From Phaeoceros laevis (lineage: Eukaryota > Anthocerotophyta > Anthocerotopsida > Notothyladales), in NCBI GenBank assembly GCA_049999765.1, contig JBNGIQ010009382.1:223794-284513 (forward strand): 60,720 nt of DNA, given 5' to 3'. The position numbers were made by a program, and so were the translations under genes. Shown here in pieces: positions 10,864-21,751 of the stretch; position 1 is the first letter of the stretch, and the number at the start of each line of letters is the position of its first letter. Below the pieces are notes generated by a model. The model was not told the origin of the DNA and did no database searches. It worked only from the letters and a program-made list of their open reading frames with translations.

Positions 10864-11858
10864 TTATATGGCCTTCGATGGCGAACCGAACGGCATCGGT
10901 GGGTCCCAATTGCAAGCATCCCAACCGTCAGAGGTTTCCATGCCCTGTGGATTCATATTTTGAGATCCATACGGACCCTGATCTTCGTTGTTTGTGTCCC
11001 CCTTAAATTCCTCCTCCATTACTGTCACGTTTGCATTGCCATACTGCTGGAGGCCACTCAATGCCAAAGGAAGCACTCCTGGTTGATGATATTCCTGACC
11101 AATCGGCTGGTTTCCATTAGGAAACTCCAAAAATGTTGCCGAAAGATCTGCCGGGTAGGGTAGGGCTTGATCTCCATCGCTTGTCATCCCTCCAATGGCA
11201 TGCTGTTGCCCTCCCAGATCGCGAAGTTTAGCATCCACTTCAAGCTTCATAGCGTAAACAGACTGTATATCCGTCAAGATCCTTTTGTGGATTTCTTCCT
11301 CCAGACCGGTGTTCAGTAGCTTCATCTGTACACACGGTCTGGTCAGATCCTTGCTAAGAGATAGATCTAGATTTGGCACCACAACTACCTCAGCATCCTC
11401 ACTTGCGCTCTGCATTAATTGAAGAGGTCCTAATTGCAGCTTACATTGTCCGACTCTTTCTCGGTCTTTCTGATCTGTAAGTCGAGGTGGCTGACGTAAT
11501 CAAGCTTCTTCTTATCACGTTGTTCTTGAGGAGTGGCCTCGTACATAGCCAAAATCTCGTCTACTGTAAAGGTCGGTACGCTCCAGGAGAATTTCACATC
11601 AATCTTGTCATCCAGTTTCGGATCAGCGTGGCCTGTACTGAATAAACATAGTTTGACGTCGCACATCTTGGAGAGCTCGCCAGCCTTCTTCAACAAGCCT
11701 TTCTTCCTCTTCTGGAACGTGCAGCGCCTTTGCTTTTCCTCTGGAATGCGCCGAAGCTGGATCCTAGACCTTCTACATTGTTGATCGATATCAATAATAG
11801 CATTACTCTGTCCACCAGAAGCCGGGGAGCGGCTTCTTCCTAAAGGCGGTCGTGTCAT
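10864..11858 (-). CDS. type I MADS-box transcription factor (M-gamma/AGL80-like)
   Basis: DNA-binding transcription factor of 319 aa from two exons (11858-11445 and 11409-10864). The MADS domain starts about residue 30 (RIQLRRIPEEKQRRCTFQKR, then KGLLKKAGELSKMCDVKLCL). It is followed by VDEILAMYEATPQEQRDKKK, which resembles the segment after the MADS domain in AGL80-like M-gamma proteins more than a K-box. No keratin-like K domain is evident, arguing against the MIKC class. The C-terminal half is acidic and Gln/Asn/Gly-rich, as in activation domains. The exons are separated by only 35 nt with GT-AG ends (11444-11410), which is below usual plant intron size; the frame is kept if it is spliced and a stop codon follows if it is not. 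Confidence 0.82.
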
Positions 11859-12589
11859 GCTACTGTCTGCTAGAGCTGTCCTTCCTGATGTCCAAAATGA
11901 AAAAGGAGGTTCACAAACTTCTTGTCCGGATCAAATACCCGAAGTAGAAGCTGTTGCAATGAATTGCTAATCTGGATGCTCTTTAGATGGAAGCTTCGAG
12001 ATACTCAATGAGCCCCTTCTGGAAAAAAAATGCTGAGGACTACTAAGATTTGTCAGACTAAAACAGCTTATGGGCGTTAGCATCTACCGATAGCGTGTTG
12101 CATACGAGACGATGCAGGCTGCAGGCACCTACGTTCATAGAAATAACACTACTTTGGGAATTGCCATTCCGGTTTAACTATTTCCCGGTTCGCCACTCGC
12201 ATGCTCCCTTATTTTAGGGTTGGCGAACAATATTGTAGCGTTTCGCCTAGTTCATGGAATACCACTTCCAATTTAAGGTCGCCGCGTCCCGAGGTTGCAC
12301 AATCACAATGCACAGTTCACGCACGGGGTACTATCCCTAGTACATACTACATAGCGCGATTAACTATTTAAAACATTGATTTCGCAATCGCGAACAATAA
12401 GGTTATGGACGTCACGCCATCCACGTGAGCACGCAGACACATCACCCAGCACACTTGGCAGCCCGTTACCGGGCAGCATCCCGGTTGCTGCCATGTGGCG
12501 AGTGGTGATGTGGCGTAGCGCCACATCACTCTACGCCTTATCCTCCTGTCTTCTGTCTCTCACGCGCTAGCATTTCCGGAAACGGATTG
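11859..12589. other. MADS-box upstream region, no gene seen
   Basis: About 730 bases. It should hold the MADS-box promoter. I found no coding region. AT-rich and GC-rich patches alternate, with no clear repeat. Confidence 0.4.
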
Positions 12590-13195
12590 GCGCGCAAACT
12601 ATTTGACAGTCTGCCCACAAGGAAGGCTTGTACCAGTGCTGGTGCTCTTCAGCACGGTAGGCAGCTGCACTTGGGGGATCGTGTAAAAAGGGTTTGGGGT
12701 GACGTAGGATTGGGCACTTGTCTCGTATGTGTTTGACAGCCTGCCAACAAGGGACGCGGTAACATGGACTGCCATGATTAAGGGGTGTGCTGAGCACGGG
12801 CTAAGTCCGCAGTTGCTCACATTGGATGGAGCAGGAAGGCCTGTTTTTAGCGGACAGTTTTATGTTTGCTTGCCTCCTGATGGCTTGTACAAGTGCTTCT
12901 GTTGTACAGCAGGGCAGGCAGCTGCACTCGGAGATAGTGGAAAAAGGGTTTGGGGTGACGTAGGACTGGGCACTTGTCTCGGAAATATGTATGCAAAGTG
13001 TGGCCAGTTGGAAGATGCAAGCGAAGTGTTTGAAGCTCGCATTGTATGCAAGGATGGAGCAGGAAGGCCTGATTTTAGCGGGCAGTGTGAAGTTTGCTTG
13101 CCTCCTGAAGTCTTGTACAAGTGCTGGTGCTGTACAGCAGGGCAGGCAGCTGCATTCAGGGATCGTAAAAGAGAACGGCTTTAAGCGAACATAAC
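12590..13195 (+). pseudogene. decayed PPR gene fragment
   Basis: Translations in changing frames show PPR fragments: KLFDSLPTRK, FDSLPTRDAVTWTAMIKG, LGNMYAKCGQLEDASEVFEA, and CLLKSCTSAGAVQQGRQLHS. These match the units of the intact PPR genes at 36-38 kb and 43-45 kb. The fragment is broken by frameshifts and has neither start nor DYW domain. A block of about 130 bases recurs three times (near 12640-12735, 12825-12985 and 13055-13175), two copies sharing the text GGAGCAGGAAGGCCTG, so local duplication went with decay. Confidence 0.8.
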
Positions 13196-13208
13196 GTCTC
13201 CCGTGAGT

Positions 13209-13362
13209 GAGCCAACGTCGCCCTTGAGTGACTTGCCGGAAACCTACAGCAAAGCGTTAAGTTATATTGGTTAAATTATATGTGCTAATAAAATGGGGGA
13301 AATCACCATAAAAAAAATTTTAATCTTGCTGGAAAGTGCTCACTCAAGGGCGACGTTGGCTC
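13209..13362. repeat. 23-bp perfect inverted repeat (hairpin or small MITE)
   Basis: 13209-13231 and 13340-13362 are exact reverse complements (left arm begins GAGCCAACGTCG). They are separated by a 108-nt AT-rich spacer. Only the arms are GC-balanced. I see no clear target-site duplication, so a small inverted-repeat element or a structured transcript are both possible. Confidence 0.75.
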
Positions 13363-15120
13363 TCCAGGTCACCCATCGGGCATAATTGACCGAGAGCTGA
13401 GGAGGAAAGAAAGGAACTAATTTGTTTGTTAGTCAGATTTCCAAGACCCCAAGGCTTAAGGACCAACAATTCTGCCGAGGGCTGAGGAGAAGTTTTCCTT
13501 ATAAGGACAGAGGATGTGACATTCCTTTTACTTGTATCCTCCATTGACTTCTTTCAAGCTTGGATTTTTATTATTAACTACACTTCAAGGGGTTCCACTT
13601 GAAAATTTAAAGGACACAACAATTTTATCAAGGGCTGAGGAGGACATTCTGAGTAAGAACAAAGGATTCTTCCAAAGGAGTTTCAGATAACAAATAAAAA
13701 ACATGATGCAGTCGACAAGCAACACTAGCATGATAGACTTGACTTGCGAAATAGAAAACTTGAACGCCACAATAAGTCAAGATGAACATTTACTTGGAAG
13801 TATGTTACATGCTTCAGATCATGATAGGTATTGCCGGTGGTCCTGGTCATTTCCTATATCAGATGCTTCACAAGGATTATATGGAACACATGGGTCATTT
13901 CTTGACTCAAGGTGCATAGAAAGGTCATACCCAACACCAGTTCTCACGATGCACTGCAACCTAGAGGCAGCCAAGATCACCACAGTCAAGACCATTATAG
14001 CAAGCAAAGCTACTAGAGCAACCAACTTAAAGCTTCTGAATCAAGTCTCTGCAAATGATGCTTCGATGGGTTACAAGCAGAGAGGTTTTACCCTGGTAGA
14101 ACCACTCAAGCGCAACAAATTTGTCCCATCGGATGTGCGAGTGAACAAAACATTCCAGCATCATAGCAACAGAAATAGCTACCGACCTTATTAAATATAT
14201 ATTAATATGAGTTAGGAATAATTATATTAGTAACTAGTATCAGATTGGATTTTTGCTCAACTGACTATAACTGTGTCGAAAATCATGGTATATTAGCAAA
14301 GTTATGTCAACTAATGCCTCCTACTATTGTCTCATGCATCTACTTTTAAAGAGCAAATAAAATCGTCAAGCCTACTACAACCTATGGCGCTACAAAATGT
14401 GTTGATGCGTGGAAATAAATGCACAGGCCAAAAACTAAATTGTTTGCGCTCATGATCCAAACTAGAACTACCTATCCGCGTTGTCAGGCCCGCAACCTCC
14501 AAGATCGCCACTCACCAAAGCCTTAGGAAACCATTCACTGAGAAAGTACGAATATTGCCGAAAGTGCACAAGACCAGCAATTCGCCACACTCAAACTCAA
14601 ATCCCCGTTCGACATTTCTCCGTTCCTTTTAAACCTCAGCCTGACGGAACGGGAGCGGAAAACGCCTACCGTTTTACGGACTCCGTCTAGGCAAACGGCA
14701 CGATAAAACCCCGTTAAGCTAAAATGGGCGTCCCGGCACGACGCTCGAGGTCCCAACACTACTCGACCCTCTACATAAAAAAAGCACAGACCTACGATAA
14801 ACAATGCCACAAACCATTTGAATACCGCGTTAATCTTGGGTAGATCAGGCAGAACCCTAGTTGCAATGCCAATCATGAAGGTAGCTTTCTCTACAGCCAG
14901 CTCAAGATGAATCTGATTGGAAAAAATCTCTCCGCGTGCAGTTAGGGCTCCAGAGATGCCTCAAAATTCCCTTCTTGACCACATTTGACCCACCATCGTA
15001 CCATGGGTAAACCGTTTTCCCCTGGACGTAACGCAAATTCCCATTCGCGTAAATCCTCTCTCCCCCTCTCTCTCTTCCCAGTTTACGCCCAGCAGCGTCT
15101 ACAAAGCTTCGGATCATGGC
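13363..15120. other. unassigned; diverged repeats and unrecognised ORFs
   Basis: Three diverged copies of a block containing AGGGCTGAGGAG or a variant occur near 13390, 13477 and 13632. A 163-codon frame lies at 13703-14194 (+) and short minus-strand frames with a hydrophobic stretch lie at 13585-13770 and 13819-14025; none is recognisable. Two minus-strand frames at 14535-14876 and 14902-15192 (the first with a hydrophobic segment FKWFVALFIVGLCFFYV) could be exons of a small gene, but I could not join them. Confidence 0.3.
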
Positions 15121-15288
15121 CATCACTACCATTCTTGCTTCCTGGCTCCCTTGCGTCGATCTCCACCGCCTGCTACTCCCCTCGACCTTCATTCAGCACA
15201 ATGCCTCGCGCCAAGATGCGCCTCGAGCGGGTAACTGCCTACCTCCGTCTTGTCCTTGCTGTAGTTCCATTCATGGATTGCTCGTTTT

Positions 15289-15695
15289 TTGCTCACAAAG
15301 TTGCTTGATTGCTGGCAGGATTGCTGCAAGGTCCATCGATGTAAACCACCCCCGGACCTCGGCCCAGATTTCCTTCGTCCAGGGTCCTCTGCTGCGGCCA
15401 CCATGTGGGAGGTCATTAATCGCCTTGTGGATCATCGTGTGGCCATGAGGGTGGCCAGGTTGGGGGCAGCTGACGTCTGCGACGAGCGTAATTTGCTACG
15501 CCGCCAACCGGACGCTGTGCAACACATGTTCACCGCCACCTTCGATGAATTGGAGGCCCATGTACAGGCGCTGGACGATGTCCACAGTAATGGAGTTGGA
15601 GCATGTTCGTGCAGAGAATGGTCATTTCACTGACAGGTCCCTGGAAAGGCATCTGGTCGCCCTCGACCTCCAGATGCTGACCTCCCCGGATTTTT
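15289..15695 (+). pseudogene. unknown coding fragment with a frameshift
   Basis: An open frame encodes a helical, charged stretch (MWEVINRLVDHRVAMRVARL, later FDELEAHVQALDDVHS). It then appears to continue in another frame (VMELEHVRAENGHF, then DRSLERHLVALDLQML) to a stop near 15695. The amphipathic continuity across the shift suggests a broken gene, perhaps transposon-derived. I do not recognise the family. Confidence 0.35.
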
Positions 15696-17621
15696 AATTG
15701 AACCAAGCAAAATTTCCAGTCAAGATTCGCATTGTGATATCTTCCCTTGGTAACTTGGAACGAAGGACATGCTCGTGCTTAACACAATAGTTTGACACCT
15801 TGTCTTGATGGCTAGTGGACAGTGGTCTCAGAGATTGAAAATGCTAATGTGATAGCACTAGATACTGCTATAGGTTTGGCCTGTATGACGATGTTATAGA
15901 ATCGTGGAGAGGCAAGATCTGGGTAGTCTCATCCATGGGGAAGTAGTGCAGTGGCAAGTCCTATTTGCTCAACCATGTCTTTGGTTTACTTTTTTTGACG
16001 AAGTGGGCACTCTTTATAAAAATAAACAAATACATAGATGGGGGTTTTAGAAAACCCCCCATGGTACAAAGGACTTACCTGTGAGATAACTAGGTAGTTA
16101 CCTGAAATAACTAGTGTGTTACTTGATATCTAGCTGGGCTAGGTGTCAGATATTGATAGGTTGGAATTGGGCATGAGTTGAGTGAAGACCTAAGTTAGGT
16201 CTGGCTCTGAAGCTCTGTCCTGGAAGATTCCATTATAGCAAGAGCTTGAGTTAGCAACTGCTTAGGTCTGGGACCTAAGTTTAGAGCTAGATGCTTAGGT
16301 CGGGGACCTAAGCTTAGGTCTAGCTCTACAGGCTCTTTGCTGTATATTGATATATAAAGAAAGGGCTGGCCCCAGTAGGGGCAGCAAGTCCATCTGCGCT
16401 GTAGCAGCTTTAGGCGGGATCTGGGGTCCTAATGCTGTGTCTTGTGTGCAATTGTGCTAATCATCTGAAGGAAAGATCTAGGGGTAAATCCTCTTTAACC
16501 GAGGTCTGTCACACACGGCTAGACTTAAACTATACTAGTAGACCATGCTTAGGTCAGCTAAGCGACCACGGATGTACATGTTATTATTGCAAAAATTTGC
16601 TTTCAAGACCTCTTCACACGTCGTGACCTCCTTTTGGTCTGGAGAGGGCTGTTGGGGTGATTGGTTAGTGGTGTCACAGTTAACTATGGTAGATATATAA
16701 ATATGTGTGGTTTGGAAAAAGGGAGTAGATAAACATAAATAGAGTGAAGTAGCTAGAAGTTACGAGAATAGGTAAAAATAGTAATAAGTAGCTAGATGTC
16801 CCGCGCCCAGTAAAGGAGTCGAGGGAAACCAACACGTGTAATGATTTGCGGACTACAAAAGCCGGAATGAAATCCTACGTGGGGACCCGATTTCGCCGTG
16901 AGTTCAGTCCAGAGGTAGACTGTTACAAGTGGAAGTACGGCCTGCACCGAGGGTGTTATCATGCGCTTCAGCGTAAGTGAAGCATTTGGTTTACTTTTTG
17001 ATGTAGCAGCTGTACGTTGCACTGATGGTATCTGGTTATCATGCCGAGTAGAGAATGACTGCATACATGTACATCTTGCTGGACGGTGAGGGCCTCGAGA
17101 GCTCAGAACGAACTACGGAGGAGGACATTTGCCTTAGGATGTTTCTGTGCGGTCACAAAACCAAAGTCCTTTCCTAATTCACTATAGAGTGGTAAGGGGA
17201 TGGTAGAGGGCGTGCCAGTACTGGGATTCTTGAGTATGAGTTTGATGTTTAAATTCAATGAATATCATGAACCTGTCAAGCCCGAAATTGCCCAAAGCTT
17301 CGTCCAAGCCTGAGGCAAACGGTCCAATCACTTCCGTTGAAAGATGGCTGGCCAGCTACAAACACTTTCATTCTCTTCCTTCCCTTTGCAAGCACCAATG
17401 GCAAGCTAAACACTGATTAAGCTTCCACCCCTCTTAATAAGTGTCATGGCAGTTAGCATAGTAACTAGTGGTAACTAGTATAGTTAATTTAAGGTAAAAG
17501 ACGGTTGGAGAGCTAAGAGTAAATTACGCGTCCTTTCACATCCGCTAGGGACGCATTGCCGCTTTAATGCCGTTTACTGCGGAAATTTTCAAAAAAAATG
17601 CATATTTTCAAAAAAAGCTTT
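15696..17621. other. AT-rich repeat region, LTR-like signals, no gene seen
   Basis: It holds short palindromes: 16039-16063 pairs GGGGGTTTT with AAAACCCCCC, and 16261-16279 and 16294-16312 are two CTTAGGTC...GACCTAAG hairpins 33 bases apart. A TATATAAAG near 16351 is followed by a G/C-rich leader as in LTR promoters, so a solo LTR is possible, but I cannot define its ends. No coding region is convincing. Confidence 0.35.
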
Positions 17622-17699
17622 GTATATATACAAGGTTTTTTTTTGAAAATATGCATGTTATGTGAATATATGCTTATAACTTATAAGCATATATTCACA
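17622..17699. repeat. 78-bp direct repeat, left copy
   Basis: Identical by eye, base for base, to 19991-20068. It begins GTATATATACAAGG, includes nine T and ends in a palindromic GTGAATATATGC...GCATATATTCAC. On its left side the left copy also carries the partner arm ATGCATATTTTC, forming a further inverted repeat with GAAAATATGCAT. Confidence 0.9.
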
Positions 17700-19990
17700 G
17701 AGGGAGCGCTTCTCTCACAGGGAGCTCTTGCTGTGTGTGAAGAAGCTGATCAAAGCATTGGTGAGGCACAGAGAGAGAGTAAGGCGCGAGCTATCGGGAG
17801 CAGGACCAGCTGGTGGCAGAACTTGCAAGGACGAGGGTATAATTTGGGAAACCGCGAGCCAAAACGGTGAAGGAATCGCAGGAGGAGGCGCGCGAGATTT
17901 CATTCTTTTAGTCACAAAGTTCTGGAAGGGCTGCCGGGCTGTGGCCAAGCCAGGAGCGCGGCAGAGTGGTGTTTTTTTTAAGCATTTGTGGGGCGGACAT
18001 CAAGGCGCAAGGCGCTCCAGAGGACGCGCGAGAGGGCACGCGNNNNNNNNNNNNNNNNNNNNNNNNNNNNNNNNNNNNNNNNNNNNNNNNNNNNNNNNNN
18101 NNNNNNNNNNNNNNNNNNNNNNNNNNNNNNNNNNNNNNNNNNGCGCGCTAGAGGGCGAGCTAGAAGTTACACAAAAAGTCGCGCTAGAAGGCGCGAGAGG
18201 GCGGGGGGGGGATTTCCTTCCTCCTCCCTTGAAGGTTGAAGACTGTTTTTTTAAGAAAACGAAAGGAGCTTGCGGCACGGCCAGGGTTGCTGACCACGGA
18301 GGCCGTAAGAACCGGGCAGGTGCGCGACGCCACACAACAAGGGAGATATCCCCACGACTGCTGTAAGAGATTGAGGCAAATGTGCCGATTCCAGAACCGG
18401 TAGGGGCTGTAAGAACGGTACCGACGAGCTGGAGTGCGGAGGAACTCACCCGGCTGTTGATTGAGCAACAGGGCAAGGTGGCCGAACTGGAGCAGGCTCT
18501 GAGACAGCAGCAAGCTGCCCCAAGACCCAGGGAAGAGAGTAGGCCGGTGGCGCACTACTCAGTCAAGGCCCCCAAGCCTGATTTGTTCGACGGCAAGCGG
18601 GATCCGGCTACCGTGGAGAGGTGGAAACACCAAGTCAGGTTGTACATTTTATTGCAGAACGTCAAAACTGAACACCAAGTTATTTTGGCTTCCACTTTCC
18701 TTCGAGGGGCTGCACTAACATGGTGGCTTCAGCGGGAGATGCTGGTACAGCAAGGGGGAGCACTCCCGTGCACCACTCTGGATGAGTTTTTTCTGGCTGT
18801 ATCGTTGCAGTTCATTCCACTGGACAGCAGGATGGTAGCCAGAGAGAAGTTGAAGTATTTGAAACACAAGGGGAGCCTAGCAGCTTACAACGAGGAGTTC
18901 CTCAACATCTGCATGAGTATACCTGGAATGGCGGAGGATGAGAAGGTACAGAGATATCAAGATGGCCTACGACCCTCAACCAAGCACGAAGTGATGATGC
19001 AACGTTGTCAGAGATTGAATGAAGCCATGGCTGTGGCGGATAGGGCAGATGCTCTCTTTTGGAGCTTGCGTAATTCTGGGTGGACACAGTCAGTACCAGC
19101 AGTACTAATGATGGCCCTACACCTATGGAAATAGGACAAGTCAAGTAGGAGTTTAAAGGTAATTGTTACTCATGTGGAGAATGGGGCCACAGGAGTTCTG
19201 AGTGCCCAAAAGCACCAGCATGTCCTCGACTAGGTGCAGGGCGGGGACGAGGTAGAGGACGGGGAGGAAGGCCTCCACAAGCAGGAAACCGAAGAGTTAA
19301 CGCTGTTGAAGCAGAACAGGAGGTGCTGAAGGAGGAGGACTCGGGAAACGAGAATCCCCAACAGAAGGAGGGGTAACTGCTGGGGATAACCCTGCCCCTG
19401 TACACTCAGTCAATGCTACAGAAGCATGTAGCTGCGAATGTTCTTGTGCTGAAGGAGGACAAAGGGTGAGGGATTTGTTCACTGTTCAGGGTAAAGTGAA
19501 TGGCCAGCACTGGAAGGTACTCATAGACTGCGGGGCAAACTCTAATTTCCTATCTAGGGACTTTGCAAGGAGAGCGAAGCTGGACACCAATCAGACATGC
19601 GGAAAGGTAGAACTGGCTGATGGGCATAAGAGTCATTCAGAGGCCACCTTAAGCAAGCGCTTCAACTTGAAGATGGGTGAGCATAGGGAACGCATACAAA
19701 TGACTGTGACTGAGTTACACAGCGGTACGACATCCTGTTGGGGATTCCATGGCTGGAAGACCATGATCCCGCCATCACCTGGAGAACCAAAGAATTGCCA
19801 TTGAAGTGTGCTGGAAGAAGGATGGTCGTAAGGGGTGAACAGTTGCGAAAGGAGAGCAGTCAGCCTAAGGTACGAAGAATTCATATGGTGTCATTAGAAA
19901 TGTTTATGCATGATTGCAACAGCAAAGATGTAGAAGCAATTCTTTTCTTTATCAGAGAGAAGAAAGAGTCTAGTACAGATGGTGCAGAAG
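17700..19990 (+). mobile_element. truncated Ty3/gypsy retrotransposon (gag and protease only)
   Basis: Between the two 78-bp repeats lies a GC-rich leader with an assembly gap and then the gag reading frame at 18382-19134. Its capsid-like core includes PDLFDGKRDPATVERWKHQV, GAALTWWLQ, LKYLKHKGSLAAYNEEF and DGLRPSTKHEV. A CCHC zinc knuckle follows (CYSCGEWGHRSSEC, near 19163). A retropepsin-like segment begins at about 19466 (VLIDCGANSNFLSRDFA). The flap-side segment YDILLGIPWLEDHDPAITWR sits in another frame, so a frameshift lies between about 19700 and 19738. No reverse transcriptase, RNase H or integrase is present. The copy is therefore defective. Confidence 0.88.
18043..18142. other. assembly gap (100 N)
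   Basis: Exactly 100 N, the conventional placeholder for a gap of unknown length. The flanks are GC-rich and repetitive (GCGCGAGAGGGC-like), which probably broke the assembly. Confidence 0.99.
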
Positions 19991-20068
19991 GTATATATAC
20001 AAGGTTTTTTTTTGAAAATATGCATGTTATGTGAATATATGCTTATAACTTATAAGCATATATTCACA
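19991..20068. repeat. 78-bp direct repeat, right copy
   Basis: Second copy of the sequence at 17622-17699. Here the palindrome is longer than in the left copy because the outer arm is complete. Confidence 0.9.
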
Positions 20069-20074
20069 TAACAT
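20024..20074. repeat. 51-nt perfect palindrome
   Basis: Arms of 25 nt (20024-20048 and 20050-20074, starting ATGTTATGTGAATATATG) are exact reverse complements around a single C at 20049. The sequence is nearly all A/T. Confidence 0.9.
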
Positions 20075-20340
20075 AACTTAATGATTTAAAATTTTAACAT
20101 AATCCTAAAAAGGAAACAACTAAACAATGTCTAAGTTATAAGAGACTTCTCTAATGAGCCTCCCTAACTTATAGTAGTCTCTAATAAAGCACCTCTTAAG
20201 CCAAGGCCTACAAGAAGCAAAAAAGCTTCCCCAAAACCCTATACCGTAAGTAAATACATAAAATTAAACTTTCACGTTAAAAATAAAACGTAATCTTTTC
20301 ACAAGTAAAATTCCGTAGATGACATGAGACGACTTGACTG

Positions 20341-20441
20341 TACTTCAATGGAAAAACTACGAGGAGAACTTACCCAAGTTCCGCGCGGCTCTACTTCAAT
20401 GGAAAAACTACAAGGAGAACTTACCCAAGTTCCGCGCGGCT
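20341..20441. repeat. 51-bp tandem duplication
   Basis: Two copies start at 20341 and 20392 and differ at one base. The period is 17 codons, so an overlapping open frame repeats the peptide LQWKNY(E/K)ENLPKFRAA. I do not recognise the peptide. Confidence 0.85.
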
Positions 20442-21117
20442 TGGGCGGGAGGTAAGTTTGTTTTCTTTAGGGGCGGGGATCTGGTGATCCATCCGAGATT
20501 CTCAATCAGAAAAAAGACTAAGGTTGGGAGGGCCTTGGGGGTTATCTTCTATGGTTCTTATCAAAGGTGCTTGACAAGGTTGCTGAGTTCAAGATTTCAC
20601 AATGGTACATAGCAAGTGGTTTTTTTCTCTCTAATTTTCTTAAAGGAGTTTTATTCTATCTGTTCTATTTTAAGAGCATTATCTTAGAACTTACTTGGAG
20701 ATAAGAAGTTGCTTAGGTCGGTCCTTTACGGCATTTTATACTTATTTCAATTATACTTGTGAACATTTTGTCCCATGGCTCTCGGAATCTCTGTGGACGT
20801 TAACCCTTAACAGTCCAAGGGCCGGGAGCCCAAAAAAAGGCTGTTACCTTGAGCAGCTTAACGGGCTTTCTTTGAACCCATTTCGACGATTTGCTCTTTT
20901 TTCGGAACAATTGACCTCAAATCACTTTTTAATTTATACAGTTGGATAGAGCTTATAAAGTAAGTTTCATTAAAGATATTCGAGATAGGTGAACGTAGAA
21001 AAGCATGGCTTGGGGACCCAACAAAGAGTGGAATGTTTTGTATTGCAAAATCTAATGTATAGCATTCATGAGCTCCCCTAAAAAAAGCTCTAAAACAAAG
21101 CAGTTTTGTCTGTAGGA
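20442..21117. other. unassigned repeat-rich sequence
   Basis: No recognisable gene. TTAACCCTTAACAGTCC near 20799 resembles the ends of the foldback element that follows. Confidence 0.35.
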
Positions 21118-21751
21118 CCCTTTAACCCTTCAGAGCCCCACGGGACAAAAATGTCTTTTGCCGTCCGGACACTGCTTTCTACTATCTCCTATCAGGAAAA
21201 AATATTTAATTGCCCTGTATGGTATCTTTGGAAATGTGACGTCGTGCTCATGCCGGATGAGCCTATCAGCAACATTATTTGAGGTCTTTGCTAGAAGCCA
21301 GCCAACAAGATACTTGGTATGGGGTGTTGAAGGATCCCGTTTTCCCTTGAAAATGAGTTTGATGGCCCGACTTTCAAGCCGGGCATGAAACACCCTTCTA
21401 ACGGAAGTTTCATGGGTTTCGAAACCCGGCCTCTTAAGGGTTAACCCTTAAGAGCCCGGGCACCGTAAACGCACGAAACGCCCGTTACTCACGCGGCTAG
21501 GCTTTCCCGGGTGCATCGACCCCATAACGGAGCCCGTCAGCACCCGTTGGAGGATTCTTGCTTGCTGGCCGCCAGCCAAGGCCTCAAATAAAAACGCTGA
21601 TAGGCTGATCGGCATCAGCACGACGTCACCTTTCTAACAATACCATATAAAGCAATAAAAACTTTTTTTTTCATAGGAGATCGTAGAAAGCAACGTCAAA
21701 GTGGACCCCAACAGACATTTTTGTCCCGTGGGGCTCTTTAAGGGTTAAGGG
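21118..21751. mobile_element. foldback (long inverted repeat) element
   Basis: The left half (from CCCTTTAACCCTTCAGAGCC) and right half (to GGCTCTTTAAGGGTTAAGGG) are imperfect reverse complements over about 300 nt. Matching internal blocks are AGCCCCACGGGACAAAAATG/CATTTTTGTCCCGTGGGGCT, CTATCTCCTAT/ATAGGAGATCG, and GACGTCGTGC near 21240 and its partner near 21620. The centre holds CTTAAGGGTTAACCCTTAAG. There is no coding capacity, so this is a non-autonomous inverted-repeat transposon. Confidence 0.8.

Noticed and set aside
16981-17060. Possible tRNA primer-binding site (GGTATCTGGTTATCATGCC)
   Set aside because: It does not match the initiator tRNA-Met 3' end complement well and no LTR boundary precedes it.
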